Source: an uncultured Aquimarina sp.
Lineage (GTDB): Bacteria > Bacteroidota > Bacteroidia > Flavobacteriales > Flavobacteriaceae
DNA length: 64,000 nucleotides
Direction: 5' to 3'
Assembly (NCBI GenBank): GCA_947498595.1
Contig: CANMKX010000002.1
Location: 186,001-250,000, forward strand
Made by a program: the position numbers and the translations under genes. This document shows positions 30,150-39,500 of the stretch, in pieces (position 1 is the first letter of the stretch; every line of letters starts with the position of its first letter). A model generated the notes under the pieces. The model was given only the letters and a program-made list of their open reading frames with translations, was not told the DNA's origin and did no database searches.

Positions 30150-30605
30150 ATGCCGTTTGAAACATTAAAACCTCAAGTTATTTCAATCCTTCAAAAGGAT
30201 GCCATTAGTGTAACAGATAGATTACACGAAGTTTGTCAATTATTAAGTGACCATATTTCTTATTATGATTGGGTTGGTTTTTATTTCAAAAATGGCGATA
30301 AAAACGAATTAAAGCTACGTACATATGTAGGAGAAGAAACTGATCACATCATCATACCTTTTGGGAAAGGTATTTGTGGGCAAGTTGCTCTTTCTAATGA
30401 AAACTTTATCGTGCCTGATGTTCAAGCTCAAGACAACTATATTGCATGCAGCATTAATGTAAAAGCAGAAATCGTAGTTCCTTTATTTATTAATGGTGAA
30501 AATATTGGACAAATAGATATTGATTCTGAAACTCCAGATCCTTTTACAGAAAAAGATGAGCAATTCCTTGAATTTGTAAACCAAGAAGTTGCTAAAATTT
30601 TATAA
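30150..30605 (+). CDS. GAF domain protein, free-methionine-R-sulfoxide-reductase-like
   Basis: 151 residues, a single GAF domain. The motifs WVGFYF, PFGKGICGQVA, VPDVQAQDNYIACS, KAEIVVPLF and IGQIDIDS match fRMsr (E. coli YebR/MsrC), which reduces free methionine-R-sulfoxide. Two of the three YebR cysteines are present (in GICG and YIACS). The first (in VAC before the RIPVG motif) is replaced: the segment reads DHIIIPFG. Whether the two-cysteine form works as a reductase is not known from sequence. It lies 40 nt before galE in the same direction. Confidence 0.82.
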   Translation: MPFETLKPQVISILQKDAISVTDRLHEVCQLLSDHISYYDWVGFYFKNGDKNELKLRTYVGEETDHIIIPFGKGICGQVALSNENFIVPDVQAQDNYIACSINVKAEIVVPLFINGENIGQIDIDSETPDPFTEKDEQFLEFVNQEVAKIL

Positions 30606-30645
30606 AAATTGTTTCTTGGTTTTCGATAACTTCTAAAGTTTTATC

Positions 30646-31671
30646 ATGAAATCAAAAATATTAGTAACCGGTGGATTAGGTTTCATCGGTTCTCATACTG
30701 TTGTTGAATTACAAGCTAATGGTTATGATGTAATTATAATAGACAATTGCTCTAATTCAACAGAAAAAGTACTAGAAGGTATTTATAATATAACAGGTAT
30801 TAGACCTGATTATGAAAATATAGATTTACGAATCAAGAATGATGTCGTTGATTTTTTTAGTAGGCACAAAAATATAGCTGGTGTTATACATTTTGCTGCT
30901 TCAAAGGCTGTAGGGGAAAGTGTTCATAATCCTTTATTATATTATGAAAACAACCTAAGTACCCTGATTTATTTATTGCAACAAATAAATGAATCCAATC
31001 AATCTAACTTTATTTTCAGCTCATCTTGTACAGTATACGGTGAAGCTGATTCCCTTCCTATAACAGAAAATGCTCCTATAAAACCTGCTATTTCTCCATA
31101 TGGGAATACCAAGCAAGTTGGTGAAGAAATCATTAAAGATGTTTGTTTTGCAAATACTGATTTTCAAGCTATCGCATTGCGATATTTCAATCCTATTGGA
31201 GCTCATGATAGTACTCAAATTGGTGAATTACCTATTGGAGTGCCTTTAAATTTAATTCCATATATCACACAAACTGCCATAGGTATTAGAAAAGAACTTT
31301 CTATTTATGGAGATGATTATCCAACAGAGGATGGTACTTGTGTTAGAGACTACATACATGTTGTTGATCTAGCTAAGGCTCATGTAATCGCCTTAGAAAG
31401 GTTACTTAACAACAAGGCCAACACTAATTTTGAAGTATTCAATCTGGGTACTGGTATCGGAAATTCAGTTCTAGAAGTCGTACAATCTTTTGAAAAAGTA
31501 TCCAACTCATCTCTTAATTACAAAATAGTTCCTAGGCGTTCTGGTGATGTTACAGCTGCATATGCCGACACAACTCTTGCAAACGAAGTATTGGGTTGGA
31601 AAACTTCTCTTAACTTAGATCAAGCTATTGCATCTGCTTGGAAATGGGAACAAAAAATCAACAAGAAATAA
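30646..31671 (+). CDS. galE: UDP-glucose 4-epimerase
   Basis: 341 residues. Short-chain dehydrogenase fold with NAD motif GGLGFIGSHT (residues 8-17), catalytic SSSCTVYG (Ser/Thr) and YGNTKQVGE (YxxxK), and the epimerase signatures LRYFNPIGAH and DGTCVRDYIHVVDLAKAH. Interconverts UDP-glucose and UDP-galactose for surface polysaccharide and galactose use. Full length. It follows the GAF gene and ends at a strong bidirectional terminator shared with ppiD. Confidence 0.95.
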   Translation: MKSKILVTGGLGFIGSHTVVELQANGYDVIIIDNCSNSTEKVLEGIYNITGIRPDYENIDLRIKNDVVDFFSRHKNIAGVIHFAASKAVGESVHNPLLYYENNLSTLIYLLQQINESNQSNFIFSSSCTVYGEADSLPITENAPIKPAISPYGNTKQVGEEIIKDVCFANTDFQAIALRYFNPIGAHDSTQIGELPIGVPLNLIPYITQTAIGIRKELSIYGDDYPTEDGTCVRDYIHVVDLAKAHVIALERLLNNKANTNFEVFNLGTGIGNSVLEVVQSFEKVSNSSLNYKIVPRRSGDVTAAYADTTLANEVLGWKTSLNLDQAIASAWKWEQKINKK

Positions 31672-31711
31672 TTCTTTCTATTTCTCTTTATTATTTTAAA
31701 ATAGAAATAGC

Positions 31712-31763
31712 AATACAACAAAAAAACTCTCAAGGTAAATCTTGAGAGTTTTTTTGTTGTATT
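31712..31763. terminator. Bidirectional terminator between galE and ppiD
   Basis: Perfect 23-bp stem (31712-31734 with 31741-31763) and 6-nt loop; the stem carries A7/T7 tracts, so it works on both strands for the convergent genes. Confidence 0.9.
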
Positions 31764-31773
31764 TGATATAATT

Positions 31774-33867
31774 CTAGTAAAATCTAGCTCTTTTATCTTC
31801 TATATCTGCTGCATTTTTAAGTGCATTAAACACTTTACTGTTTGCTGCTGCTGCTTGAGCTGCTCCTGTTTGATTTGCATATCCTTTATACGAATCCAAT
31901 CCTGTAGCTGCTGTCTTTTTTGTCACTTCAATAACATATACTCCGTTATTTCCTTCGATAGGTTTAGACACAACTCCTTCAGCTAATGCAAACGCAGTAC
32001 CCACAACCATTGGTTCTGTACCTGCTCCTGTTACTGTAGGTGTTTTCATGTTGATTGCAGATGCAGTCTTAACAGTCACACCTTGATTTTTAGCGATCTC
32101 ATCTAATGTAGTAGCTTTAATCTTAGCTTCTATCATTTTTGCTTTTTTCTGCTTTTCTAATATTGGCTTAACAACTGCTTCAGCATTTTTTGCATTCATT
32201 AATCCTTTAGCTGCCTTAGCTGTAACTTGTGCTACAATATATCCAGTTTTAATTTGAAAACGTTTTACTGTTCCAATTTTAGTTTCTTCATTAAATGCCC
32301 ATTGAACAATAGGTCTCTGTGCTCCTATTCCTGGTATATTTTCGTCTAATTCTTTAATTTCATTTACTGGTAAAACTGAATATCCATCAGCTTTTGCAGC
32401 TTCATTAAAGTTCGCCTTCTCTGCCGCTATCTGAAATTTTGTAGTTGTTGTAAAAATATCATTAATAGTTTCTTCGCTAGCTTCTATCTTTTTAGCAACA
32501 GTAGCAACTTTAATTGCTCTTTGCTCATTCTTTAATTCTTTGATATCAATAACATGGTATCCAAAACTTGTTTCTACAACTCCCATATCCCCTGATTTGT
32601 TTCCTTCAACAAAAACAAAGTCATTAAATGTAGGCACCATTCTTCCTGGCCCGAAATATCCTAGATCTCCTGCTTTATCTTTATTAGATTGATCTGCTGA
32701 ATACTCTTTTGCTAGAGCTTCAAATTTTGTAACATCAGTTTTAACTAATCCTAAAATACTATCGGCTAATTTCTTTGCTTCTTCTTTAGTACGTTTAGTA
32801 TCTCCTGCAGTACTTAATCCTTCCCAAGAAACTAAAATATGATTAGCTTTAGCTGAATCTGCCATTTGACGTTCTGCAATTACTCTTGAAATTTTATAGA
32901 AATTACCATCTTTGAATGGTCCAAATGTTCCACCTACTGGAATATTATATAATGTATCTGCTATTGATTGTGGTAAATCTTTTTTAAATTTAAATCTACC
33001 ATCAAAATTCACATCAGAATTTGCATTTACAAATCCTTCTGCATCTTCAATATTTTTAAAACCTTGAGGAGTTACATCATTTAACATTTCTGCTGCTTCA
33101 ACCTCAACTGCTTTTTCATCAGCCTCACTTGGTTCTTCTTTAAACATTATATAGCTTAAATTTCTTGTAGCTTCAGATTTAAATTGCTCAGGATGTTTTT
33201 TTACATAAGCATTAATTTCAGCTTCAGAAACTGAAACATCTTCACTTTTTATACTTGAATATGGTAATTGTACGTATTTAATATTTACGTTATCATTTTC
33301 CATCTTGTAAGCTAATTCGCCATCTTTAAGTGTTGCTCCAGAGGCAGCTTTCACCATATTAAAATAGATTTGCTCACGAGCTTGTTTTTCCACTGAAGCT
33401 TCATAATCTAACCATTGTTGGTATGCTTGTGGAGAAGTTTCTTTTACGTTAGCAACATACTCTTGTAGTTTTGCTTTATCAAATACTCCTGCTTCATTTT
33501 GGAAAGTAGGATTATTAGCTAAAGCTTCTTCTAACATCTTCTTTACTTGATCTCCTCCAACTTGAATTCCTAATTCATTAAATTGTTCTTCAAAAACAAC
33601 TCTTCTCACTTCATCATTCCATACATAATTAGTAGCTTGTATCGTAGAAGTTCTTCCTGCAGAATTTCTAGAAACAGCTTCTACTTTACGTGCAAAATCA
33701 GCTCTATCGATGTCTTCCCCATTAATAGTTGCAATAGTGTTTTGCTCTTTTTGAGATTTAAATCCTCCATTTCGAATAACATCTGCTAATACAAAAGAGA
33801 ATAGCGCTAATGCTATAATAACGATTAAGAAAACCGATCGTTGTCTAATTTTATTTAAAACTGCCAT
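31774..33867 (-). CDS. ppiD: Periplasmic peptidyl-prolyl isomerase, PpiD/SurA type
   Basis: 697 residues. One N-terminal transmembrane anchor (SVFLIVIIALALFSFVLADV), then a SurA_N-like helical domain (TINGEDIDRADFARKV onward), and a parvulin domain at about 335-450: KANHILVSWEGL, AKEYSADQSN, LGYFGPGRMVPTFNDF and GYHVIDIKEL. A second parvulin-like domain follows. Anchored to the inner membrane, it helps fold proteins leaving SecYEG. It has its own -7 box and a strong terminator. Confidence 0.92.
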   Translation of the reverse strand: MAVLNKIRQRSVFLIVIIALALFSFVLADVIRNGGFKSQKEQNTIATINGEDIDRADFARKVEAVSRNSAGRTSTIQATNYVWNDEVRRVVFEEQFNELGIQVGGDQVKKMLEEALANNPTFQNEAGVFDKAKLQEYVANVKETSPQAYQQWLDYEASVEKQAREQIYFNMVKAASGATLKDGELAYKMENDNVNIKYVQLPYSSIKSEDVSVSEAEINAYVKKHPEQFKSEATRNLSYIMFKEEPSEADEKAVEVEAAEMLNDVTPQGFKNIEDAEGFVNANSDVNFDGRFKFKKDLPQSIADTLYNIPVGGTFGPFKDGNFYKISRVIAERQMADSAKANHILVSWEGLSTAGDTKRTKEEAKKLADSILGLVKTDVTKFEALAKEYSADQSNKDKAGDLGYFGPGRMVPTFNDFVFVEGNKSGDMGVVETSFGYHVIDIKELKNEQRAIKVATVAKKIEASEETINDIFTTTTKFQIAAEKANFNEAAKADGYSVLPVNEIKELDENIPGIGAQRPIVQWAFNEETKIGTVKRFQIKTGYIVAQVTAKAAKGLMNAKNAEAVVKPILEKQKKAKMIEAKIKATTLDEIAKNQGVTVKTASAINMKTPTVTGAGTEPMVVGTAFALAEGVVSKPIEGNNGVYVIEVTKKTAATGLDSYKGYANQTGAAQAAAANSKVFNALKNAADIEDKRARFY

Positions 33868-33884
33868 TATTTAGTTTATTTATT

Positions 33885-33892
33885 CAAATATA
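33885..33892 (-). promoter_or_regulatory. Candidate -7 box for ppiD
   Basis: The minus strand reads TATATTTG 17 nt before the ppiD ATG. TTG trinucleotides upstream are at 14 and 27 nt, neither ideal. Confidence 0.45.
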
Positions 33893-34053
33893 GTGGGCGA
33901 AAATACCAATTAATTATATCAATAGCAATTAAAGATTAAAATGTATTATAAAAGTTTTTTTATTAACTTTATTGCATTCTTGTTAAATCACTTCTATTAT
34001 TTATTATTTTCTCTCTTTAAGGGTATTAATGCTTCCTTTTTTTTATACTCCTT

Positions 34054-34734
34054 TTAGTTCTTTTTCTTTAAAATACCTAAAACAATCATTAGTTGCGCAA
34101 CACCATAAGTACTCATAATCAAAATAGAGCTCATATAAATAGGCTTATAAAACATATTGATTGCCAACAAGCTATCTGATAACATAAAAAAGATTGCTCC
34201 TATCAACACATATTTGTAACTCACTTTTGCCTCTTCTTTTTTTCTAATATATGCTGTGTTTGCCATTATTAAAATCACAATCATATAAATCAATACTGGT
34301 ATCAACAACTCTTTTAAGTTTCCTTTTAATACATAAAACAAGATACTTCCATATAATAATGTAGTTATTAAAAATACTTTATTCTTAGCTTTTGCATCTT
34401 TGTCTTTTACAAAAACCAATACATACATTATATGTGCTAATAGAAAAGAACCTAATCCAGCTATAAAAAACAACTCTCCTTTAGATTCAAATAACAATGC
34501 AATATCTCCTACTAAAGACATTATCAAAGCCAAAAACATCAATCTTTTTGTTTTTTTATTTACATGGTGACTGTTTTGAGCAAAAAACAACAGTAATGAA
34601 ATAACGATTAAAGGTTTAGAGAAGTAATGAAATGTAGAATAGGCAGGATTACTTCCTAAAAACAATTCAACAATCATTATTAGTATGAATAGAAATAGAA
34701 AACGTTTCTCTTTAGTTTTTGCTAATTGTGTCAT
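34054..34734 (-). CDS. YhhN family protein (lysoplasmalogenase-like)
   Basis: 226 residues with about eight transmembrane helices. The motifs KPLIVISLLLFF, LVGDIALLF and FLLAHIMYVLVF, and the later FMLSDSLLAINMF, match the YhhN/TMEM86 family. Eukaryotic members hydrolyse lysoplasmalogens; the bacterial substrate is not settled. It is 83 nt downstream of the CorC-like gene; a partial promoter (TTG, 21 nt, TATCTTAC) may be read in that gap. 186 nt separate it from ppiD. Confidence 0.85.
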   Translation of the reverse strand: MTQLAKTKEKRFLFLFILIMIVELFLGSNPAYSTFHYFSKPLIVISLLLFFAQNSHHVNKKTKRLMFLALIMSLVGDIALLFESKGELFFIAGLGSFLLAHIMYVLVFVKDKDAKAKNKVFLITTLLYGSILFYVLKGNLKELLIPVLIYMIVILIMANTAYIRKKEEAKVSYKYVLIGAIFFMLSDSLLAINMFYKPIYMSSILIMSTYGVAQLMIVLGILKKKN

Positions 34735-34817
34735 AAATAAATTGATATCTTAGATTAGTTATTATTCCTTGTAAGATATTGTTTATTTAATATATTTAAC
34801 AAACTTTTTTAACACTT

Positions 34818-36083
34818 TCAGTTTTCATTTCTCACGTATAATTCAACTAATTCAATTTTTGTGTGCGAAGTTTCTATAATTCTGAGTTCGTAATTCCCAA
34901 CAGCCACAATATCTCCTTCTGTAGGAATTTCTTCTGTATGATCTACAATCATCCCTCCTAAGGTTTCATAATATTCACTTTCTGGAAGATTCATTTTATA
35001 GTTTTCGTTGATATAATCAACTTCTATTCTTGCTGAGAATTTAAAATGTTCTTCTGCCAATTGTTCTTCTAACAAATCAACAGAATCATGTTCATCTTCT
35101 ATTTCACCAAACAGTTCTTCTACAATATCTTCTACTGTCATCATACCACTTGTACCTCCATATTCATCTAGTACTATGGCAATGCTTTTTCTTTTTTTTG
35201 TTAAAACATTTAAGACATCTTTTACAAACATTGTTTCTGGAACAAAAATAACTGGAAGAACAATCGCGTTAAGTGTTTTAGGTTTTTTAAACAATTCGAA
35301 TGAATGTACATATCCTATTATATCATCGATTGTTCGATTGTATACTAATATTTTTGAGAGTCCTGTTTCTACAAATAATTTATTTATTTCGTCTAAAGAT
35401 TGTGATTTATCGATTGCGATCATTTCGGTTCTAGGAATCATAACTTCTCTAGATTTCACATCAGAAAATTCTAATGCATTCTGAAATATTTGTATTTCAC
35501 TATCAATTTCGTCTTCTTGAACAGCTTCCATCTGTTCTGTGATATAGTCTCCTAGTTCTGTTTTACTAAACGCTAATTGAACTTTATCGCCCTTAGTTTT
35601 AAAAAATCTGCGTAAAACAGCATCAGAGACTCCGATAACACTCCATGAAATTGGGTAAAACAAGAAATAAAATATGTATGCTGGAATTGCTAAAATTTTC
35701 AATAGTGAATTTGCATATATCTGAAAGAACACTTTAGGCAAAAACTCAGCTGTAAGCAAAATCACTATTGTAGAGATTATTGTTTGTCCCAGAAGTTCTA
35801 CCCAATCTGAAATTTCTGGATACCATCCTCTTAACAGATTCACTAAAACTTCGCCCATATAAAGTCCGTAAATCACCAACGCTATATTATTACCTATCAA
35901 CATAGCTGCGATAAATTTTGACGGCTTTCGTGTAAGTCTCTTTAATATTTTGGATAAGAAATCACCTCTTTTTTTTTCTATTTCAATATATATCTTATTA
36001 GAAGATACATACGCTATTTCCATTCCTGAAAAAAAAGCAGAACAGATTAAAGAAATAATAATGACTGTGATCTCTAATTCCAT
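34818..36083 (-). CDS. CNNM/CorC (hemolysin) family transporter-like protein
   Basis: 421 residues. An N-terminal DUF21/CNNM membrane domain with about four helices (1-165; FFSGMEIAYVSSNK is the family start), then a CBS pair (about 205-330; VMIPRTEMIAIDKSQSLDEI and VLDEYGGTSGMMTVEDIVEELFGEI) and a CorC_HlyC C-terminal domain (about 345-420). These proteins are linked to Mg2+/Co2+ efflux; some flavobacterial relatives (GldE) affect gliding, but those lie beside gldD, which is not here. Three nt after the small membrane protein. Confidence 0.9.
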   Translation of the reverse strand: MELEITVIIISLICSAFFSGMEIAYVSSNKIYIEIEKKRGDFLSKILKRLTRKPSKFIAAMLIGNNIALVIYGLYMGEVLVNLLRGWYPEISDWVELLGQTIISTIVILLTAEFLPKVFFQIYANSLLKILAIPAYIFYFLFYPISWSVIGVSDAVLRRFFKTKGDKVQLAFSKTELGDYITEQMEAVQEDEIDSEIQIFQNALEFSDVKSREVMIPRTEMIAIDKSQSLDEINKLFVETGLSKILVYNRTIDDIIGYVHSFELFKKPKTLNAIVLPVIFVPETMFVKDVLNVLTKKRKSIAIVLDEYGGTSGMMTVEDIVEELFGEIEDEHDSVDLLEEQLAEEHFKFSARIEVDYINENYKMNLPESEYYETLGGMIVDHTEEIPTEGDIVAVGNYELRIIETSHTKIELVELYVRNEN

Positions 36084-36086
36084 TAT

Positions 36087-36284
36087 TTATTTTTCTTCAC
36101 TATTATTTTGTGTAAACTTTTGTCTGAATTTTCTCTTAAAGAAAAACATAAATAATGCTACTCCTGCAAATATCAAAAATAAAACACCTCGTCCTCCTTC
36201 TTGTCCCCATTGCATATATGCTTGATACAAAAAGAAAACTACTGCTATTAAATATGCGTATTCAAAAAATTTAAAAATCTTCAA
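36087..36284 (-). CDS. Small two-helix membrane protein
   Basis: 65 residues, start codon TTG at 36284 with a purine-rich AAGAAGAAG stretch upstream; the LptC stop codon in the same frame 22 nt upstream excludes a longer form. Two hydrophobic helices (about 8-24 and 34-49) with the turn MQWGQEGGRG between them, and a basic Lys/Arg/Gln tail. Small proteins of this kind sit between lptC and the CorC-like gene in other flavobacteria, to my recollection. Function unknown. Confidence 0.65.
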   Translation of the reverse strand: MKIFKFFEYAYLIAVVFFLYQAYMQWGQEGGRGVLFLIFAGVALFMFFFKRKFRQKFTQNNSEEK

Positions 36285-36305
36285 TTTCTTCTTCTTTTTA
36301 ATTAT

Positions 36306-36863
36306 TTATTCTTCGAGTATTTGAACTCCTTCATTAGTCCTAGAATTCAAGGTAGTAAAATCTTGATTAGCATCAAAGCCATCTCCATTATTGATCGCTC
36401 CATTACTTAATTTCGATTTGTATGGCAAATCTGTAAATATCCAATTTCTTTCTTGATCCCAATATAATTGCCTTGCTTCTAGATGTGTACTATCTGCTGT
36501 TAAGATATCTACATTACCTTGCATGTCTATTAAATTTGTTTCTACATAAGAGATTGCATAATCCGATTTAATAACACTTGTTCCTCCATCTTTATCATAA
36601 ACATTTAAAACGATTCCATCTGGAAATTCATGATATGGAAAAACTTTGTTGGTAAAATCTAGCATTTTAGGTGATCTTAATACTGCTGTTAACCGACCTG
36701 AATCAGTATATTTCAAATTAATATTGATTCCTTCTGCTATAGCCGTATCATCTATAGAAAACGATAGATTATTTCTTTCTTTTTCATTTTGACATGAAAA
36801 AAACAATGTCACAGCAAATGCTGTGACAAGGTTTAAAAATATGTATGTACTTTTCTTTTTCAT
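36306..36863 (-). CDS. lptC: LPS-export lipoprotein LptC
   Basis: 185 residues. Lipobox FFSCQNE near residue 24 makes it a lipoprotein form of LptC, as usual in Bacteroidota. The single OstA/LptC-like beta domain includes FPDGIVLNVYDKDG, SYVETNLIDMQGNV and LEARQLYWDQERNWIFTD. LptC passes LPS from the LptB2FG transporter to LptA. It follows the TPR gene by 1 nt. Confidence 0.88.
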   Translation of the reverse strand: MKKKSTYIFLNLVTAFAVTLFFSCQNEKERNNLSFSIDDTAIAEGININLKYTDSGRLTAVLRSPKMLDFTNKVFPYHEFPDGIVLNVYDKDGGTSVIKSDYAISYVETNLIDMQGNVDILTADSTHLEARQLYWDQERNWIFTDLPYKSKLSNGAINNGDGFDANQDFTTLNSRTNEGVQILEE

Positions 36864-36864
36864 C

Positions 36865-38235
36865 TTATAGCGTAGGAACTTTCACTGATTCTCCTATCCA
36901 ACAACCTATCTTGATTGTTTTTCCTGCCATAGTTTCATTAAAAATATCTGTCTTTGTTGGAGCTTTAGCTCTATAATTAGCAGATGTTTTTCTAGCTGTA
37001 GTTTTTAAAGAAGGATCTAATCTTCCTGCTTTATCAGCATAATTAGCCGCTAACCAGTATACCGCTCTTTTATTAAACACCGTATCTCCACAGTTATTTG
37101 CACTACTAGCAATCATGCTTGCGATTCTCAAATATGCTGTTCCTAAAGATGGTTTTTCTTTTAATGCTTTTTTATAATAACTTCTTGCTTTACCATAGCT
37201 TCCTTTTTTCTTAAAAATCTCTGCTATTTTAAAGTATACTTTAGCTTTATCACTTGCATTTGTTTCTAATTCTGCTGATTGATTAAAATAATCTAAAGCA
37301 ACAGTTGTCTTTTTATCTTTTATCGCTAAAAGTCCTAAATAATATGCTGACTTAGCAGAAGGCTCAGCTTTATGTAATGCTTCAACTAATTTAAAAAACA
37401 AAGGATCTTCTGTACATTCTTTTCCAGACATTCTACCTGCTGCTCCTTTTAACCATTTAATATCATTCTTCTTTTCTTCAAACTGCCCTGTATACAATGG
37501 TACTAAATTAGCACAATCAGCTCTAGCTCCTAACTTTTGATTAACTCCAGCTTTTACTTTACTATAAGCTCTTAAGTTTATCCCTGCATTCTTAAGTGAT
37601 CTAGCCTCTTTTTTACTTAATTCTACTCCTGATTCTTTTTTAGCCTCTAATTCTGCTATTACTTTTGCTTTCTTACTTTCTTCAAGTTCTATTTTAGCAT
37701 ATACTTCATCGTACAATTCAAATACTTCTTGTAGATTTTTTTTCCCTGCATCTTGTAAATCTACTAATAAAGAGAAATAGGTATATATTTTCTTTGCTCC
37801 AGTAAAATGTGCTTTATCTTCTGTGTATGCTTTATGAAACTCAGCATATTGCTCTTCTTTAGTTCCTTTTTTGTTATCATACATCAACTGTCCCATATCA
37901 GAGTGAAAAGTTCCTTTCTTTGTCTTCTCTGGGAAATATTGCATTCTCTCATTCATTAACACCATTAAGTCATTCACAATGGCACTTTTATCTTGAGCAG
38001 ATGCTTTTTTCAATTTTGCTTTTAAAAGTTTAGCTCCAAATTGATATGTAGCTACACTATATGTTGGACATTCTTTTCTTACTTTCATCAAAGGCTCTTC
38101 CGCTGCTGCATAATTCTTCACCTTTGCGTGCTCATAAGCAATAGACGCAAGCGTTGCGCAATCAGTAGCTTGTCCCTTCATCGTTGAAGCTCCAAGAACA
38201 AATCCTGCTATTGCGAGTAAAACTTTAGTATTCAT
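36865..38235 (-). CDS. Secreted TPR protein of the coaX-lptC operon
   Basis: 456 residues with signal peptide (GASTMKGQA, about residue 22). Repeated helix-turn-helix units such as YYLGLLAIKDKKTTVALDYF, AKVYFKIAEIFKKKGSYGKA and RSYYKKALKEKPSLGTAYLR are TPRs in the C-terminal half. Cysteines recur (CATLA, CPTYS, CGDTV, GCWIG). The place between the barrel protein and lptC suggests a role in the cell envelope, but no specific function is known to me. Confidence 0.78.
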   Translation of the reverse strand: MNTKVLLAIAGFVLGASTMKGQATDCATLASIAYEHAKVKNYAAAEEPLMKVRKECPTYSVATYQFGAKLLKAKLKKASAQDKSAIVNDLMVLMNERMQYFPEKTKKGTFHSDMGQLMYDNKKGTKEEQYAEFHKAYTEDKAHFTGAKKIYTYFSLLVDLQDAGKKNLQEVFELYDEVYAKIELEESKKAKVIAELEAKKESGVELSKKEARSLKNAGINLRAYSKVKAGVNQKLGARADCANLVPLYTGQFEEKKNDIKWLKGAAGRMSGKECTEDPLFFKLVEALHKAEPSAKSAYYLGLLAIKDKKTTVALDYFNQSAELETNASDKAKVYFKIAEIFKKKGSYGKARSYYKKALKEKPSLGTAYLRIASMIASSANNCGDTVFNKRAVYWLAANYADKAGRLDPSLKTTARKTSANYRAKAPTKTDIFNETMAGKTIKIGCWIGESVKVPTL

Positions 38236-38255
38236 AGCTATATAATAAATTGTAG

Positions 38256-39500
38256 TTAATTAAATTTTAATTTTCTGAACCATTTATCATTCAATGATAA
38301 TCCGATTGAGACATTAAAGAAATCTTCTTTTACTAATCCAGCTGCTGTGGTACCACGCTGACCGTATTCGAATCCAATATTTGCATTAGAAAACAAGTTC
38401 CCTATTGGTAAACCAACACCAAAAGATATGCCAAACTCTTCAATTGATTGGTTATCTATATTTAATCCTGTTTCTTCAAAACGAACTCCAGCTCTATAAA
38501 CAACTCTTTTAAAGTAACTTGTTAATGAATTATATTTAGGGATATAAAATCCTCCTAGACTCATTCTTGTAGCATCTTCATACACTACATCATCTCTAGA
38601 AAAATTTCTTCTATCCCCAATTTCACTAGAATTAGTCATAACATACTCTGCTCCAACAAACCAACTTTTAGATTTACCTACACCCACACCTAATTTATAT
38701 TCTTCCGAAAAATTCAAATCTCTATCTAAAACTGTTAAATCTTGACTATCAAATACAATTTCTTGAGAATTACCTCCTATAGCGATTGTCGCTAATTCGG
38801 CTGAATTTTCAGATTTTAGATTCGTCGATGGCGTATAAGCTAATGATCCATATAATTCCATTTTATTTTCGAATATTTTTTTATACTGAGCTCCAAAAGT
38901 AAATCCAAACCCTGATAAATCTGATCTATCTACTCTACGAGTATGTCTTGAAACGCCTTCTCTAATCAATATCTCTTTACTCTCTATATTACCAAAATTA
39001 TAATTAGCGTCTATCCCCAGATTAAATCCTTCGAAAACTTCATATCCTACCGATAAGAATACTTTATTTAATCCTCCTGTACCTGAAAATCTAGCCTCTT
39101 CTGTTCCCTCGATAGATTTTAATTGGTATCCAACAGCTGTAAATGGCACCAATCCAAATCCAAATCCAAATTTACCAACTGGAATACCTATTGCTAAATA
39201 ATCAACAGTTGCATTATCTGTTTTTTCACTTTGATTTGCACTTTCTAGTGTTAATGATTCATAAGAAGCGCCTAATGAATATGTAGTTAATTTTAAACCT
39301 CCATAAGCAGCAGGGTTTTGTAAATTAAGATGAATACTATCTGAATAAACACTTAAACCTCCCATAGCTCTATTCTCTGCAGTTCCCTTAAATTTCTGCA
39401 CTCCAACACCGTAAAAAGAGTATGGTGACGAAGAAGCTTCTTGAGCGTAAGTTATACTGGAAATTAGTACCAATATTACTATTAAAATCTTTTTTATCAT
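38256..39500 (-). CDS. Outer membrane beta-barrel protein
   Basis: 414 residues with signal peptide ending ITYAQEA. The body is a run of amphipathic strands with turns (YSFYGVGVQKFKGTAENRAMGGL, GIPVGKFGFGFGLVPF, AGVRFEETGLNI) and ends ISVGLSLNDKWFRKLKFN-like, as in FadL/PorV-type or PorP-like barrels of Bacteroidota. It overlaps the coaX stop codon by 4 nt (39497-39500), so is translated with it. Precise family not recognised. Confidence 0.75.
   Translation of the reverse strand: MIKKILIVILVLISSITYAQEASSSPYSFYGVGVQKFKGTAENRAMGGLSVYSDSIHLNLQNPAAYGGLKLTTYSLGASYESLTLESANQSEKTDNATVDYLAIGIPVGKFGFGFGLVPFTAVGYQLKSIEGTEEARFSGTGGLNKVFLSVGYEVFEGFNLGIDANYNFGNIESKEILIREGVSRHTRRVDRSDLSGFGFTFGAQYKKIFENKMELYGSLAYTPSTNLKSENSAELATIAIGGNSQEIVFDSQDLTVLDRDLNFSEEYKLGVGVGKSKSWFVGAEYVMTNSSEIGDRRNFSRDDVVYEDATRMSLGGFYIPKYNSLTSYFKRVVYRAGVRFEETGLNIDNQSIEEFGISFGVGLPIGNLFSNANIGFEYGQRGTTAAGLVKEDFFNVSIGLSLNDKWFRKLKFN

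Noticed and set aside
34818..36083. Calling the CorC-like protein GldE
   Set aside because: GldE is normally encoded beside gldD; neither gldD nor other gliding genes are adjacent here.
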